A stretch of DNA of 64,000 bases. Origin: Massariosphaeria phaeospora. Its lineage: Eukaryota > Ascomycota > Dothideomycetes > Pleosporales. Location of the stretch: the NCBI GenBank assembly GCA_011032825.1, contig JAADJZ010000010.1:930001-994000 (forward strand). The letters are read 5' to 3'. Position 1 is the first letter of the stretch. Every line of letters starts with the position of its first letter. The position numbers were made by a program, and so were the translations under genes. This document shows, piece by piece, positions 46,234 to 57,185 of this stretch. Below the pieces are notes generated by a model. That model saw only the letters and a list, made by a program, of their open reading frames with translations, was not told where the DNA came from and did not search any database.

Positions 46234-47157
46234 ATGGTGCCAGACACATACTGGGGGTCTTTCGAAGAGATCTCCAAATACAATGTCTCACTCAACTACG
46301 CCGAAAAACTGTGGTTAGCATGGTACACATACATGCAGAACGATGTGTTGGCGACCGGCATCGTGTCCTTCGTCATGCACGAAGCCATATACTTCGGGCG
46401 CTCACTACCCTGGATCATAATCGATCGCATACCCTATTTCCGGAAATACAAAATTCAACAGGTAGCTCTTCTCACATCCATCAAAGAACACGGAGCTGAT
46501 GTTACCTAGCACAAAGTCCCTTCAGCCTGGGAGCAATGGCAATGCGCGCTCCTCGTCTTGCTCTCTCACTTCACCGTCGAGCTTCCAGGGATCTGGGCGT
46601 TCCATCCCCTATGCCAGTACTTCGGCCTTGTTACCTCGGTTCCGTTCCCCAGCGTGTACAAGATGGCCTTCCAGATTGCTGTCTTCTTTGTCCTGGAGGA
46701 CACTTGGCACTACTGGACACATCGGGCGATGCACTGGGGGCCGCTGTACAAGAACATCCACAAGATCCACCATCAGTACTCGGCTCCGTTTGGCCTGGCT
46801 GCTGAATATGCGTCCCCCATCGAAGTCCTGGTCCTCGGTCTGGGAACGGTCGGCTGCCCGATTCTGTGGTGCGCTGTGACTGGAGACTTGCATATCTTGA
46901 CCATGTACATATGGATCATTCTCCGCGTCTGCCAGGCCATCGATGCGCACAGCGGGTATGAGTTTCCATGGAGTTTGCACCACTTCCTGCCTTTCTGGGC
47001 TGGTGCCGAGCACCACGACGTCCATCACGAGCGCTTCATCGGAAATTATTCGAGCAGCTTCAGATGGTGGGACTTGATTCTCGACACCGAGGCGGGTGCT
47101 GAGGCTTCGAAGCGCCGGAGGGAGAGGAAGCTGGCTTCCATGAAGAAGGCCCAGTAA
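46234..47157 (+). CDS. ERG25: C-4 methylsterol oxidase
   Basis: Two exons, 46234-46461 and 46510-47157, with a 48-nt intron; the product has 291 residues. Erg25 is an ER membrane di-iron oxidase that removes the C-4 methyl groups of sterol precursors with Erg26 and Erg27 in ergosterol synthesis. The fatty-acid-hydroxylase-superfamily histidine boxes are complete: HRAMH, HKIHH and HHDVHH, with [17 protein letters not shown] around the last. Other family blocks are [20 protein letters not shown] at the start, [18 protein letters not shown] before the intron, and [12 protein letters not shown]. Hydrophobic helices are consistent with an ER multi-pass protein. The frame is open to 45985, but ATG 46234 ([10 protein letters not shown]) gives the usual length. 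The C-terminal end is Lys-rich, as in fungal Erg25. None of the other sterol genes are in the window. Confidence 0.95.
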
Positions 47158-47612
47158 AGTGCGAACTCATAGCGCCCGAAGAGGTCGATCGTGGATTTTT
47201 TACCTTGCGGATCACCTCATTCGGTCTTGATCAACATCGTCAAGGACATAGATCTGGCGTTTGGGCATAGCCTTTCGAGCGAGTTGCTGCAAGAAGACGC
47301 GATTCATGACACAGAGGCTTGTACCTAATGGGCGGGAGTTGGGTGTGCATAGAAGAAGCCAAAAACCTCATAGACTATTTACAATTAATCGCACCACTGC
47401 TACCTGAATTCATGCTGCTATCTGATCCCTTTGTGCAACCTTGACAGCGGCAGGCCCTTGTTAAAGTGAAAGAAAGTACTGCTTATGTCAGCTGGCTTGG
47501 CAGAGGTCCACCGATCGGCGCGTCGGAACCTCGAGCTTCAAAGCTTCACTCTTTCAGCAACAGCTCGTTGCGCCCACCACCTTGCAGCCAGACTCTCCTC
47601 AACCGCGCCGTC
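47158..47612. other. Short intergenic stretch
   Basis: ERG25 3' flank and PAF1 promoter; no feature recognised. Confidence 0.5.
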
Positions 47613-49020
47613 ATGGCTTCCTCTGCACCTGCTAAATACCAACACCAGGATTACATCGCCCGTGTCCGGTACTCGAACGCGCTACCTCCTCCGCCATGCC
47701 CCCCAAAGCTTCTCGAGATCCCCAACACGGGTCTCTCAAGCGGACTTTATACCTCCGCGGCCTTCGCATCGCGCCTTGCGCGAGAGCAGCCTTTGAACAT
47801 AGAAGCTGATGCTGAGCTGGGCATGTCGATTGATCTAGTTGGTATTCCTGGCGTTTTTGATGGCGACGAATCAGGTAAGAGACACCCCTTCAACCTTCTT
47901 TCAGTAACTAATATATTATACAGCAATTCAGGCGATATCGAACCCGCCACCTTTGCATGCAGCTGACCGCGCGCTTCTGCGACCACCTGGCGCACTCGGA
48001 AACAAATCGACTGCAGCGGCTTCAGGCATTTCCTTCTTGCGCCGAACTGAATATATTACGTCGAGTACAACAGGCGGCACGAAGTTCGAGTCTAGCAACT
48101 CATCAAATACAATGCGCGTGCGCACAAAGCGGCGCCGCCAAGCAGACCTATCTGAAGATGATCCCGGACATATCGCTCGACATATCCTGAAAGGCTTCAA
48201 TCTGGCGTATCCGGCGGACGCATATAACGGACCCGACTCAGAAGAAACCCCTCGAGGAGCCGATATTAGTTCTGAGGATAAGCAGGCTTGGAGACTGCCG
48301 AAGCACCCTCATAATCCGGCCCTCAAGCTGCTCGATTCATACCCGCTGATACCTGACTGGGATGCGCTTCCCGACACCGGCGCCTACGGAATGTACAAGT
48401 TCTTAGCCCCACCAGTCAACAATCCAAACGACCCATCCTACGACCCCCGTATAGACGTTGCGCTCCTCCGCCCCGTTGGCCAGACCGTAGAGGACCAGGC
48501 AATATATCATGCCGAATTGGAAGCCAAAAAGGCAGACGATACGCTGCCCTTACCACTTCCAAGATTTCACTTCGAATTCTTTCTGCCCCCCGACAAAGAA
48601 AAAATCCGCGGCATCAAGCGCAATATCACAACTAACGACCCCGACAACGAAGACGACGTCCCCTTCGATACAGGCATCGACGACGAGGGCCGCCAGCGCA
48701 AATTCTTCAAGTACGATAACATCCGAACGTACGAGACAGCAGGTCAAATCGGAGCCGGTGAGGATAAATATGGGGACACCGTCGCGCTGGCTCTGTATGA
48801 CCCGGAAAGCCATGAGGAGGAGCCACTACGGACTACCAAGATGCAGAAGGCTGCCTACTTCTACCCCATCGCCCAGAGGACAACTATCAAGCCTAGACGT
48901 CCTGGGCCATGGAATATGGTCGAGGAGGACTCGAAGGTGCACGTTATCGAGGTAGCGGCGAGAGATCTGGAGGCAGAAATCGAGAGTAGAGAGGCTATTA
49001 GGAAGGCACATGACGTCTAG
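47613..49020 (+). CDS. PAF1: RNA polymerase II-associated factor Paf1
   Basis: Two exons, 47613-47874 and 47924-49020, with a 49-nt intron; the product has 452 residues. Paf1 is a core subunit of the Paf1 complex, which travels with Pol II and promotes elongation and histone H2B ubiquitination and H3 methylation. The family opening is clear (YIARVRYSNALPPPPCPPKL). It is followed by MSIDLVGIPGVFDGDES at the splice, ALLRPPG, SFLRRTEYITSSTT and HILKGFNLAYPADAY. The C-terminal half has DPRIDVALLRPVG and KYDNIRTYETAGQ. The length is normal for fungi, and the C-terminal acidic tail seen in yeast is short here. The gene is downstream of ERG25 on the same strand and convergent with the UFD1-like gene. 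Confidence 0.92.
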
Positions 49021-49330
49021 GAAAGATGAAACACCAATGGTGTAAGACGAAAAAGGCGCGAGGACCTGAGAAAGAGGTTTGCGAGTTTCAACCAGCGGTT
49101 TCTAGGGTGGGGGTTTTTGGTTATATACCAGCGTGGCGTCGAGGTCTGCGCTTGCACATCGGGCGCAGTGGAATCTAGTTTATGCTTGGGTAGATATCGA
49201 GTCACTGAACATAGGATATATGTGTTCTAGGGTATCTACTCATCTAGCCAAAACCATCTATCATCATCAGTCATATATCAAAGTATGGCGTCCAGAAAGC
49301 ACCATCTCACGCACTATCTTACGTGCGCAT
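49021..49330. other. Intergenic stretch between convergent genes
   Basis: 310 bp between the PAF1 stop and the UFD1-like stop; nothing recognised. Confidence 0.5.
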
Positions 49331-51733
49331 CTAGTGTGTGGCCTCGCTCCTCTGCGGCGCCCACCCCTTTAGCCACGCCCTCGCCTTCTCCAAATCCCCA
49401 TTCTCCGCCTCTAGCGCAGCAACGCACCACTCAAGCGCATAGCCCCCCTTCCCCTCAATCCCCTTTTCCGCACTCAACATCTCCGCCACCGACTTCCGTC
49501 GCTGGCTCGCCTCGTCCGCGCAAAAGTGCAACGGCGTGGAATATCCTTTCCCATCCACACCCTGCAAGAACGGCTTGACCAAGGGAATCGCGTCCTTGGT
49601 CGCCACAGGCTTGTCCCCCTGTCCTAGGTTTTTGCGCCCCGCGCGGCAGTATTCGTTCCTGCACCAGGGCTTTCCACAGCCGGTGAGCAGCTGCGAGAGG
49701 TATCTGCGCTCGATGCGGCGACGCAGAGCTTTTCCTTCTGGGTCGTGCAGCGAGACGTAAAGGGGTCCGAAGCACACGCTACAGAGTCCGATTTCGTTGC
49801 CGGGACCCTGGCCTTTGCGGGTGCCTGCTCGAGTATCGCCGGTCTTGCTGGCGCCGTCTTGAGTGCGGCCGCAGTTGACGTTGCGGCAGAGGCGGGGTTC
49901 CGGACGCGATAGACGCTCGAGGTTGTGGTGGCGGAGGTGCGTGTCCATGTCCCGGAACCGCACGATCTTGTTGCAGAGGTGACATTCTGTTGTGCGGCCG
50001 CCATCGGCGAGTTCATGGGGTGTGAGGCCGGAGAGGAGGAGTTCGGGGTTGGAGGGTTCGGTGGGGTCGCCTTCTTGCGGGACTTGGAGGTGGCAGAAGC
50101 GGCAGAGGATTAGCTTGCCGGGGCAAGTTGTGGTTTTGTGGTGTGAGAGAGTGGGTATGGAGGGGAAATCGAGACCGCATGAGGAGCAGGTTTGTGGGGT
50201 GTGGTATACTGCATCGTGTTTCTGGCGAGAGAGGGGAGTGTTGCCAGTGAAGGTATCGTGTGGGCAATGCCAATGGTTTTGGAACGCTTCGGAACGCTTC
50301 TGGAAAACTTGACCACAGCCTTGTGGACATAGCATATTGTTTCGCAGACAGAAGTTCTCATGTAGGAACAAAGAGCCTTTCGAGACCCATCGAGAACAGT
50401 TCTTACACTGTACCTCGTCTGGTCCATGTGCTGCCTGCTCTAAGTTGGGATTGCCTAGTGTAGATGTCGATTTCGGGTCGAATATATCAGCCCGTAGGTG
50501 AAATTTTCTAGGTAATCCTGAAGGCGAGCCTGATGGGAAGGCGTGAACGGATATCCAGACAGCTTCTGCTTCTTCTAACTCGACATTCGTAGGCTGTAGG
50601 CGTATGCGCTTCGGGTATTGACTCGTGAAGTCTGCAAATGTATGCTCGTCTTCCCGCGGTCGGGCCCGCTGTTGAGAGGAATATGGACTGACAAAAAGGT
50701 CCACTTCGTTCTCTTCGTCTACTCCCTCAAGAGATATCTCGAGGCCGCGAGACCTGTCCCAAGATGATAGTTCGTAATCAACATATTCTCCTTCGAGTAC
50801 TTGTGCATCTTGACCCTTGAATATGTCGATTTTCCCACCCACCGAACTACCTTCTGTAGTTCCTGGCGCCCGCTGGGCTTTTGCTGCTATCCTCTTCAGT
50901 GTTTCGCGCGCCTGGTCCTCGTTCAAAGCCTCGATATCGACTTCTAGGTCTGTATCCACTACGCAGATTCCGTCTCCTTCCGGCTTGAACCCATCGACAA
51001 GGAAGCGGAACTCCTCGCGTTTGCCGCCAGAGCCTCGAACGCCATGAACTATCAGCACCTCCCCATGTGTCAATGTTGTGAAGTTCGATCGTAAGTGTTC
51101 CTCGAGTAGCGACTTCCAATCTTCGGGGTTGTATCCTGCCTCGAGCGGCCGCAACTTTACGAAAGTGCCTTTCGGGAGCTGCTTAGCATGGACTGTTATC
51201 TTCGAGGACTCTGAACTATTGACGGCGAGCTCCTCTGCTCCATTCGTCATGATATCATCGCCATCGGGACTTCCGTTTCGCGACGAGCCGGCCGAATTGG
51301 TTTCGAGTCCCAGAGCTTCCCTCAGAAATTGGCTGAGCACAACTTCACCTTCCTCGGCCGAGAACTCTCGAATGCCTGCGTAAACCACTCTGCCATTATC
51401 CGGGTTGACTAATCGAAAGGTGAGTGGGTGTGGTAGCTGTTGGTGTCGATCTTCGAACTGTGATCGAGCCTGTCGCTCGGCAGCATACGTGTATGGGTTG
51501 TACGGGTCGAAGGCGGTTATATGGGGCCGGTCCGAGTGGATAGTGATGACTGGAGCTGCAGCAAGAAGCTGTTCCAGCGCAGATGGTGGTAAGAGGATCT
51601 TGTCGCCAGGCAGCTGGAGACTCGACGATGCATGCGCGACCGTGTACTGAGACGACCAGGCCAGCCCTACAGGCTCCGTATCTGACGTCATGGCGGTTGG
51701 AACCGGGGAGTGTGCGAGGTTGGAGTGTCGCAA
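49331..51733 (-). CDS. UFD1-domain protein with zinc fingers and an AZUL-like domain
   Basis: One exon of 800 residues on the minus strand; an in-frame Met 14 codons on (51691, MTSDTEPVGLAW) is an equally good start. The N-terminal part has a UFD1-like fold (DKILLPPSALEQLLAA; LTFRLVNPDNGRVVYAG; LPKGTFVKLRPLEAGYNPED). The middle is a linker. From about residue 440 a series of Cys/His pairs follows (CKNCSRWVSKGSLFLHENFC, CPQGCGQVF, CSSCGLDF, CHLCNKIVRFRD), resembling TRAF-type zinc fingers. Next comes an AZUL-like module (LLTGCGKPWCRNEYC), the zinc-binding domain known from the UBE3A ligase. The end (YALEWCVAALEAENGDLEKA) may be a UBA-like helix bundle. Family knowledge: Ufd1 acts with Npl4 and Cdc48 in ubiquitin-dependent turnover. 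The composite suggests a ubiquitin adaptor; enzymatic activity is not evident. Confidence 0.88.
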   Translation of the reverse strand: MRHSNLAHSPVPTAMTSDTEPVGLAWSSQYTVAHASSSLQLPGDKILLPPSALEQLLAAAPVITIHSDRPHITAFDPYNPYTYAAERQARSQFEDRHQQLPHPLTFRLVNPDNGRVVYAGIREFSAEEGEVVLSQFLREALGLETNSAGSSRNGSPDGDDIMTNGAEELAVNSSESSKITVHAKQLPKGTFVKLRPLEAGYNPEDWKSLLEEHLRSNFTTLTHGEVLIVHGVRGSGGKREEFRFLVDGFKPEGDGICVVDTDLEVDIEALNEDQARETLKRIAAKAQRAPGTTEGSSVGGKIDIFKGQDAQVLEGEYVDYELSSWDRSRGLEISLEGVDEENEVDLFVSPYSSQQRARPREDEHTFADFTSQYPKRIRLQPTNVELEEAEAVWISVHAFPSGSPSGLPRKFHLRADIFDPKSTSTLGNPNLEQAAHGPDEVQCKNCSRWVSKGSLFLHENFCLRNNMLCPQGCGQVFQKRSEAFQNHWHCPHDTFTGNTPLSRQKHDAVYHTPQTCSSCGLDFPSIPTLSHHKTTTCPGKLILCRFCHLQVPQEGDPTEPSNPELLLSGLTPHELADGGRTTECHLCNKIVRFRDMDTHLRHHNLERLSRPEPRLCRNVNCGRTQDGASKTGDTRAGTRKGQGPGNEIGLCSVCFGPLYVSLHDPEGKALRRRIERRYLSQLLTGCGKPWCRNEYCRAGRKNLGQGDKPVATKDAIPLVKPFLQGVDGKGYSTPLHFCADEASQRRKSVAEMLSAEKGIEGKGGYALEWCVAALEAENGDLEKARAWLKGWAPQRSEATH

Positions 51734-52555
51734 GAGAACTGCATCTATCCACGGACAGTCGACGGGGTTATGGGGGAATTCACGAGGGGTGTGCTGACAT
51801 ATGATGCGGCTGTCTTCTTCTCGAAGCTGCTAAACAGTGCCTAGGCAGGCGCCACCCTGGCACGGCAACACGTGACACTCTACCCTAACTAGGTATCGCG
51901 CCGTAGCGGGGTCCCGGCTGACTAAACGGCCAGACAACACACCTGGAATCCATGTCCATGGTTGGCGCCAGATAATGGGTAGTCATTGCATTCACTAACA
52001 CTTCGGCTCGCCTTCCCCACGCCACCGTGTCCCGGATGCTCCTATCCCGCTTCCAGTCACCCCGGACAGCTGTTCCTGCCCTCGACAATAGCCTTCCTGT
52101 CTTGGGCTCTGTTGCCTGCCACGAAACCACACGACTTTAAAACAGGCCTTGGCCGCAGAGATGGAGGTGTGCCCTGGCAACGGCAGCTCGTGGAGAGGTG
52201 CGATTCGCGCGTGCCGTCTTGGAGGCTCATCTGGATAGACAAAGCTTAGCTTGGCCGCCGCTCGTACGTCAATCTGGGAATCTTGGACTGGACCCTGTCC
52301 TGTGCCGCTATGCTGCGATCAGCACAGGGAAGGCTAAGCCTAGATAGAGCGCGCACCAACTACACCTCTTCTCTACACACCACATCTCAACCTGCCGTCG
52401 TCCTTCCTTTTGGTTTGCCAATCTGTCCTGCAGCACAGTGAAGCCCGCCACGTGCCCGCTTTGGACACCACACACCAAGCAAATAAAGATCTGGTGAGTG
52501 CCCTCCAACCTCCAGACAGTTTTGTTGCTTGGGTTGGTCACTTTACCCCCCCACC
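51734..52555. promoter_or_regulatory. Divergent promoter region, UFD1-like / F-box-like gene
   Basis: 822 bp separate the start codons of two divergently transcribed ubiquitin-related genes. ORFs inside it lack motifs. The segment from 52360 to 52555 is pyrimidine-rich and likely the F-box gene leader. Confidence 0.45.
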
Positions 52556-54395
52556 ATGGGCCCTCTTATATCTTCCGAAGGCTGCCTTCCCACCACCTTG
52601 GCCGACCTTCTATCCAACACGCTGGTTCTACGTCAGACGGCGCCCTATCTCCCAGTTTTCTCCGTATATGCCCTAGCCGCCACCTCCAGGTCCCTCCACC
52701 GCGTTGTGCATCAGTCGCCCGAAGTCTTCCGCTACCTTGACCTCTCGACTGTAAAATCAGCAATTATCCCACATGGGCCCCTCGACTCAGGCGGAGTTAG
52801 CTGGCGTGCTGAGCGCATGGATGAGTCTCTCACTGAAGACGAATTCTATTCCGGCCCGCTTCGGGGCATTTTCTCCAAGCTCGAGCGGCGACGGCTCTTG
52901 TACAATGTTCATACATTGGTGCTGGATGGCTTGAGTGTACCTGCAGACCTCGTGCGCGAAATCATGTCCGAGGACAGGTTCAACGTCCGCATTCTCTCTA
53001 TTCGCGAGGTCAAGCATTTGAACGAGAGGAAGCTCATGCAAGTGTTGAGATATGCGGTTCGGCCCACAAGAGCCGCGGGTACTCCTAGAGTCAAGGGTAT
53101 CTACTTCTTTGGGCCGCGCGAGCCAGTTACTATTGAAGAGGTGTCGAACAAGACGAAATCCTCTCCAGTCATATCGCGAGGGGTCATGTCTTCTGAAGGA
53201 GCCCAAATTGGAGCCGAATGGAACCAGAAGTCTTCAGACGCCTTAAACACAGCCCTCGCGCGGACGAAAGACAAGTGGTACCAATGCTCCGGGCGCATGG
53301 TGGGGAAGCGACCTTCACTCGAATGGGCAGAGACTTTGCAAGCCTGTGAAGGCATCATCCATTTCGATGCTGTTCTTTGTCGAGGTCCGAGGCATGATCC
53401 AAGAAGAGCATATGTTAGCGGAAGTACCTCAAACGGCCTCCCACACCCAACTTTATTCCTTGCTCCTGTCATCGCCACTGTCGCACTGGGGCCAACGGGT
53501 TGCGAAACCTGCAATTCATCACCTGAAGGACCAGCCTTGTTCGGCCAATCGCCCTCGATCGAGTTTCCACTCTTGACTCCACTTCCACTTCATTCGAGCT
53601 CTATCCGGGCCGCCCAAATACCACACACTATCGATGGCCTCAAAGCACCTCCCCTATTTGTTAGGTGCGAAGACTGTCTGAAGGGTCGTTGGTGTGAACG
53701 CTGCCATAGGTGGTGGGACGAGGACTGCTATGCGGGTTCTATTATCGCCCAACGTACTGAACTTCAACAAGCCGAATTTGCTGAAGATGTCCAAGCGACC
53801 GGAGTCGGCCAGGTGATTTCAAAGCATACCATCAAGGTACATATGGGCCTTTGTGTTGAGCACTGCCTAGTTGGCGAGATGATGGCCGGTGCAGGTAGTA
53901 ACGGGATGTGGGGATAAGACGGTCGACCTTGGCGCGCGAGAGCAAAAGATCACCATGAAGCGGTTACCAGGTAGTTGGAATCCGGAACCCAGTCTCTTGA
54001 CTGGACTGGGAGTCTAGCTATCAGATAACAGCACCTGGAACCTGGCCTTGCGCGCCAAGGTATGTGCTTATGGTCTGCCAAAGGAACATGCTGACATGTT
54101 TGATCGCAGATCATCGGTGTGCGACGTGACTGTTTTGGCTGTGGCCATACGGTATGACTTCTAGTATTGAAACCTATCTACTAGACTAACAATTCCAAGT
54201 GCATCAGCTGCAAAGAGCTCGTCCTCCGACGGTGCAAAACCTGTCGAAATGAGTACTGCATCGAGGACGACGATGGATCCTCCGACACCAAGGTACGATG
54301 CTCGGGAATTTGGAATCTTCATGCACCTTGTAGCTAACATGGCTCAGTGTGACTGGTGCAACTTCACTTCACGAAGGACTATAGAAATGTACTAA
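52556..54395 (+). CDS. F-box-like protein with C-terminal cysteine-rich domain and two possible 3' ends
   Basis: Model A: exons 52556-53894, 54025-54059, 54110-54151, 54200-54292, 54348-54395, giving about 518 residues. Model B: no splicing at 53895, ending at the stop 53915-53917 after AGSNGMWG (453 residues). The N-terminus (CLPTTLADLLSNTL ... YALAATSRSLHRVVHQSP) looks F-box-like. A Cys motif follows near residue 380 (VRCEDCLKGRWCERCHRWWD), then KVHMGLCVEHCLVGEMM. The downstream exons encode a coherent zinc-binding tail: RRDCFGCGHT, CISCKELVLRRCKTCRNEYC and CDWCNFTSRRT. All five exons of model A keep frame with GT-AG borders. I recall relatives ending in the GMWG form, so both ends may be used. 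F-box proteins usually recruit substrates to SCF ligases; no substrate is known here. The first intron of model A is long (130 nt) and contains half of a hairpin. Confidence 0.8.
53926..54061 (+). repeat. Nested inverted repeat over an intron and a splice donor
   Basis: ACCTTGGCGCGC at 53926-53937 is the perfect reverse complement of GCGCGCCAAGGT at 54050-54061. Within it, CCAGGT (53967-53972) pairs with ACCTGG (54033-54038), and CCCAGTC (53988-53994) pairs with GACTGGG (54004-54010) around a 9-nt loop. The right outer arm covers the end of model-A exon 2 and the GT of the next donor. Confidence 0.8.
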
Positions 54396-55179
54396 CGGCA
54401 TTCACGGTATTCGTAACTTTGAAAGAAGCTTTGTTCTTGGGTTTAGTTACCAGCAAGAGGCTGCGAAGGTGCTCTATGATTCTTGTCATGTTTGGTAAAA
54501 GTGGCTTAGGAATCGAGGCAAAGGTCTGGATGGTTTCTGAATAGGTCTCTCATTCAATGATGGATCTTGGAGTTTATCGTCAACTCAGCTCATAGCATTC
54601 CCAATAATCAGTTATCCCCTCATGCGTTACTTAATATACATGTCCATGCCACATGGTCTCCATTGATGTATGAACCTACCACTACGATCGTAGAACTCAC
54701 TCTGAAATAAGGAACATGAAGAAATGAGATCTTGGAGGTTATATTTCGTAAAACAAGATTATGTTACCAAAAACGTTCATTGCCAATCGCTCTCTTGGAA
54801 ATAGCTTCCCGGGTCCAAGGTTCCAAGGTTTACAAGATGACACGTGATGATGAGGATCGGCGGATTACTTCGAACCTCCGAAGCGCCACGAATAAACAAC
54901 TGCGCCTGTCACTTTTGAGCTTCTACCACTCCCGCGCTGCTACTATTCCTCACTCTACCTCTCGATCAAAATTACGATACTCTCCTCCCTTTTCCTTGAA
55001 CCTCAAAATACCAGTCCGCTCGCGACACCCCGAGCTGTCCCCGCTCCACGCTCGCTCTACGTAATATCCTACACCAACAACGCACATTTAGGCTCCCATT
55101 CCACCCGAACACACTACCCACCTCGCGACTCGACCTCCGACCGTCCTACTTCCCTAGAAACATACTCTTCCTGGCCACA
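54396..55179. other. Intergenic stretch, nothing recognised
   Basis: Holds the 3' flank of the F-box-like gene. The last about 250 bp are C- and T-rich, as expected of the YIP1 leader. Confidence 0.5.
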
Positions 55180-56393
55180 ATGGCCCAGTACGGCTACGGA
55201 CAAAGTCCACCCTATGGCGGGGCCCCCGGCGGCGCGCAAAACCTCCAATTCTACTCGTCGTCCTTTTCGAACCAGCCCGTGTCTGGGCACTCGACACCAT
55301 TCCAGGCAAATTATGGAGCGCAGCAGGCGCAGCCGTACCCCGCGCAATATGGGGCGGGATTCTCGGCGCCGGGGGTGAGCGGGCAGATGGGGGTGGGTGT
55401 GTCAGGGCTGAGGACGGGCTGGTTAGCGGCTTTTGGAACGGAAGGGTTTGTTTTTACAATGGAATAGCAGACTGTGTGCTGACTGGTGGCATAGCTATGA
55501 TACGGAACCGCCGTTGTGTACGTGTGATTGGGGTTGTAGTTGTTTGGGCAGAATGGGATTTGCTGACGTTCTGCAGTAGAGGAGTTGGGCGTGAATTTTG
55601 GACACATAAAAATGAAGGTGTGTGCAAAAGCTCCGTGGTTGAAGGATGACTATTGCTAACATGAGATAGACGTTGGCAGTTCTGAACCCGTTTGGCAGGA
55701 TTGACCAACATATCATGGACGACAGCGACATAGCAGGTCCGATTCTGTTCTTCTTCGTCTTCGGAACGTCTTTGCTGGTAGATTCTTCCAAGCTCTATTC
55801 CCGGAACCTACATTGACACCGAACAGCTCTCAGGCAAGCTCCATTTCGGATATATCTACGGTATGTTCGATTTAAAGTTATATCTTCCTCCTGGGTACTA
55901 ATATAACTCCAGGCCTCGCGGTACTAGGCACGATGCTCCTCCACACGATCCTCTCCCTCATGTCCCCACCCTTAACCGCCGCCGAGGCAGCAAACCCAGA
56001 CCACGGCCACCGAGGCAGTTCGCACTTTTCATCCACGCTCACATACCCCCGCTCCGCCTCAGTATTAGGATACTGCCTCCTCCCTCTCGTCCTTGTCTCA
56101 ATACTCGGCATTGTCGTACCGATGGACGGTCTATTCGGATACCTCATCACCAGTCTGGCAATCATCTGGTGCGCATACTCGTCCAGCTCAATGTTTACGA
56201 TTGTTGGTACGTGTTCTATCTCATGTAGCCCCACTCGCTTTTCCTGAGGACTAACATGATTCCAGGACGTATGACGTCTATGCGTGGTCTCGTCGCATAC
56301 CCTATGGTGCTTTTTTACGGCAGTTTCGGCATCATGGCCATCTTCAGCTCTCGGGGCACCGGTCAATTGGCAAAAGTCGCTAGCGTTGCATAA
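55180..56393 (+). CDS. YIP1: Yip1-family Golgi membrane protein
   Basis: Seven exons: 55180-55445, 55495-55517, 55577-55617, 55670-55777, 55827-55860, 55913-56206, 56266-56393. The six introns are 49-59 nt. The product has 297 residues. Yip1 binds Rab GTPases and Yif1 and works in ER-to-Golgi COPII vesicle formation. The N-terminus is Gln/Gly/Tyr/Pro-rich, as in orthologues. The diagnostic motifs are PPLLEELGVNFGHIKMKTL, followed by AVLNPFGRIDQHIMDDSDIA and LSGKLHFGYIYG; each is completed only after splicing, which supports the small exons (23, 41 and 34 nt). Five hydrophobic helices follow (FFFVFGTSLL, MLLHTILSLM, LLPLVLVSILGIVV, YLITSLAIIWCAY, VLFYGSFGIMAIF). The two short YIPF-type lumenal and cytosolic turns are preserved. 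Confidence 0.94.
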
Positions 56394-57185
56394 GGTCATT
56401 TCTTAAGCGGGGCATAAAATCAATCTTCGTTGGGGTTCGGGCTTCTTGTGGGGTTAGACAAACACTAGGCGCATGATACCATGGTTGTAGCATAGCGCCA
56501 ATGATCGAGTCATCAGATCTACTGTGTTCACCGAGACATTTAAAGAAAGGAGTGCGGTGTCTTGCATGTAGGCTCTAATCTCCCGATCAATACTAAACTC
56601 CTATTGGGTAGTATGAGGAAATCGTCTGATCAGATCGCGAGTAGTCTCAACCATATCTGCAGACCTATTATACGACGAAAACGGTTGATGTTCAACACTG
56701 ATACTAGTAGTTGAGTCAAGTTACCGTGTAGACTCTACAAGACAGATTTCAACTAGTAGGTGTTAGAAAGAGAGCAGTTAGAGCTTGAGCAAGAGTGCGC
56801 CTACAGAGTTGATTGGAATCATGGCAAACGCATTTTGCAGAGCCTATAGTACACGGTAAATAAGATAAGAGAGTAGGGCTAAAAGAAGAACTCAAATCTA
56901 CTTCGGAGCTTGAATATTTGTCAACTAACCTTGAACATAGAAGCTAATAGCTATGATAACGCGTCGTTCGTGTTGTCCTGCGCACCAGACTAAAAGTCAA
57001 ATAAGATGGAGTCCACGTCATTACTGACTTCCCCCTGTCGTTCAGAGAGTTGGAAATCAGTCGCCTGGGTCTCGATGTGAACCTGATTGTAGAACTGAAA
57101 AGCAGTGGCGTGTTCAGTGATCGGAGGGGCCACTGAAGAGTCAGTATTACTCAATAGACAAGCAAGAACGGCGGGGTTTCTCTTC
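56394..57185. other. Intergenic stretch between convergent genes, nothing recognised
   Basis: AT-richer than the surroundings, with TAG/CTA-rich words around 56640-56960. No ORF longer than 60 codons and no RNA signal seen. Confidence 0.5.
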
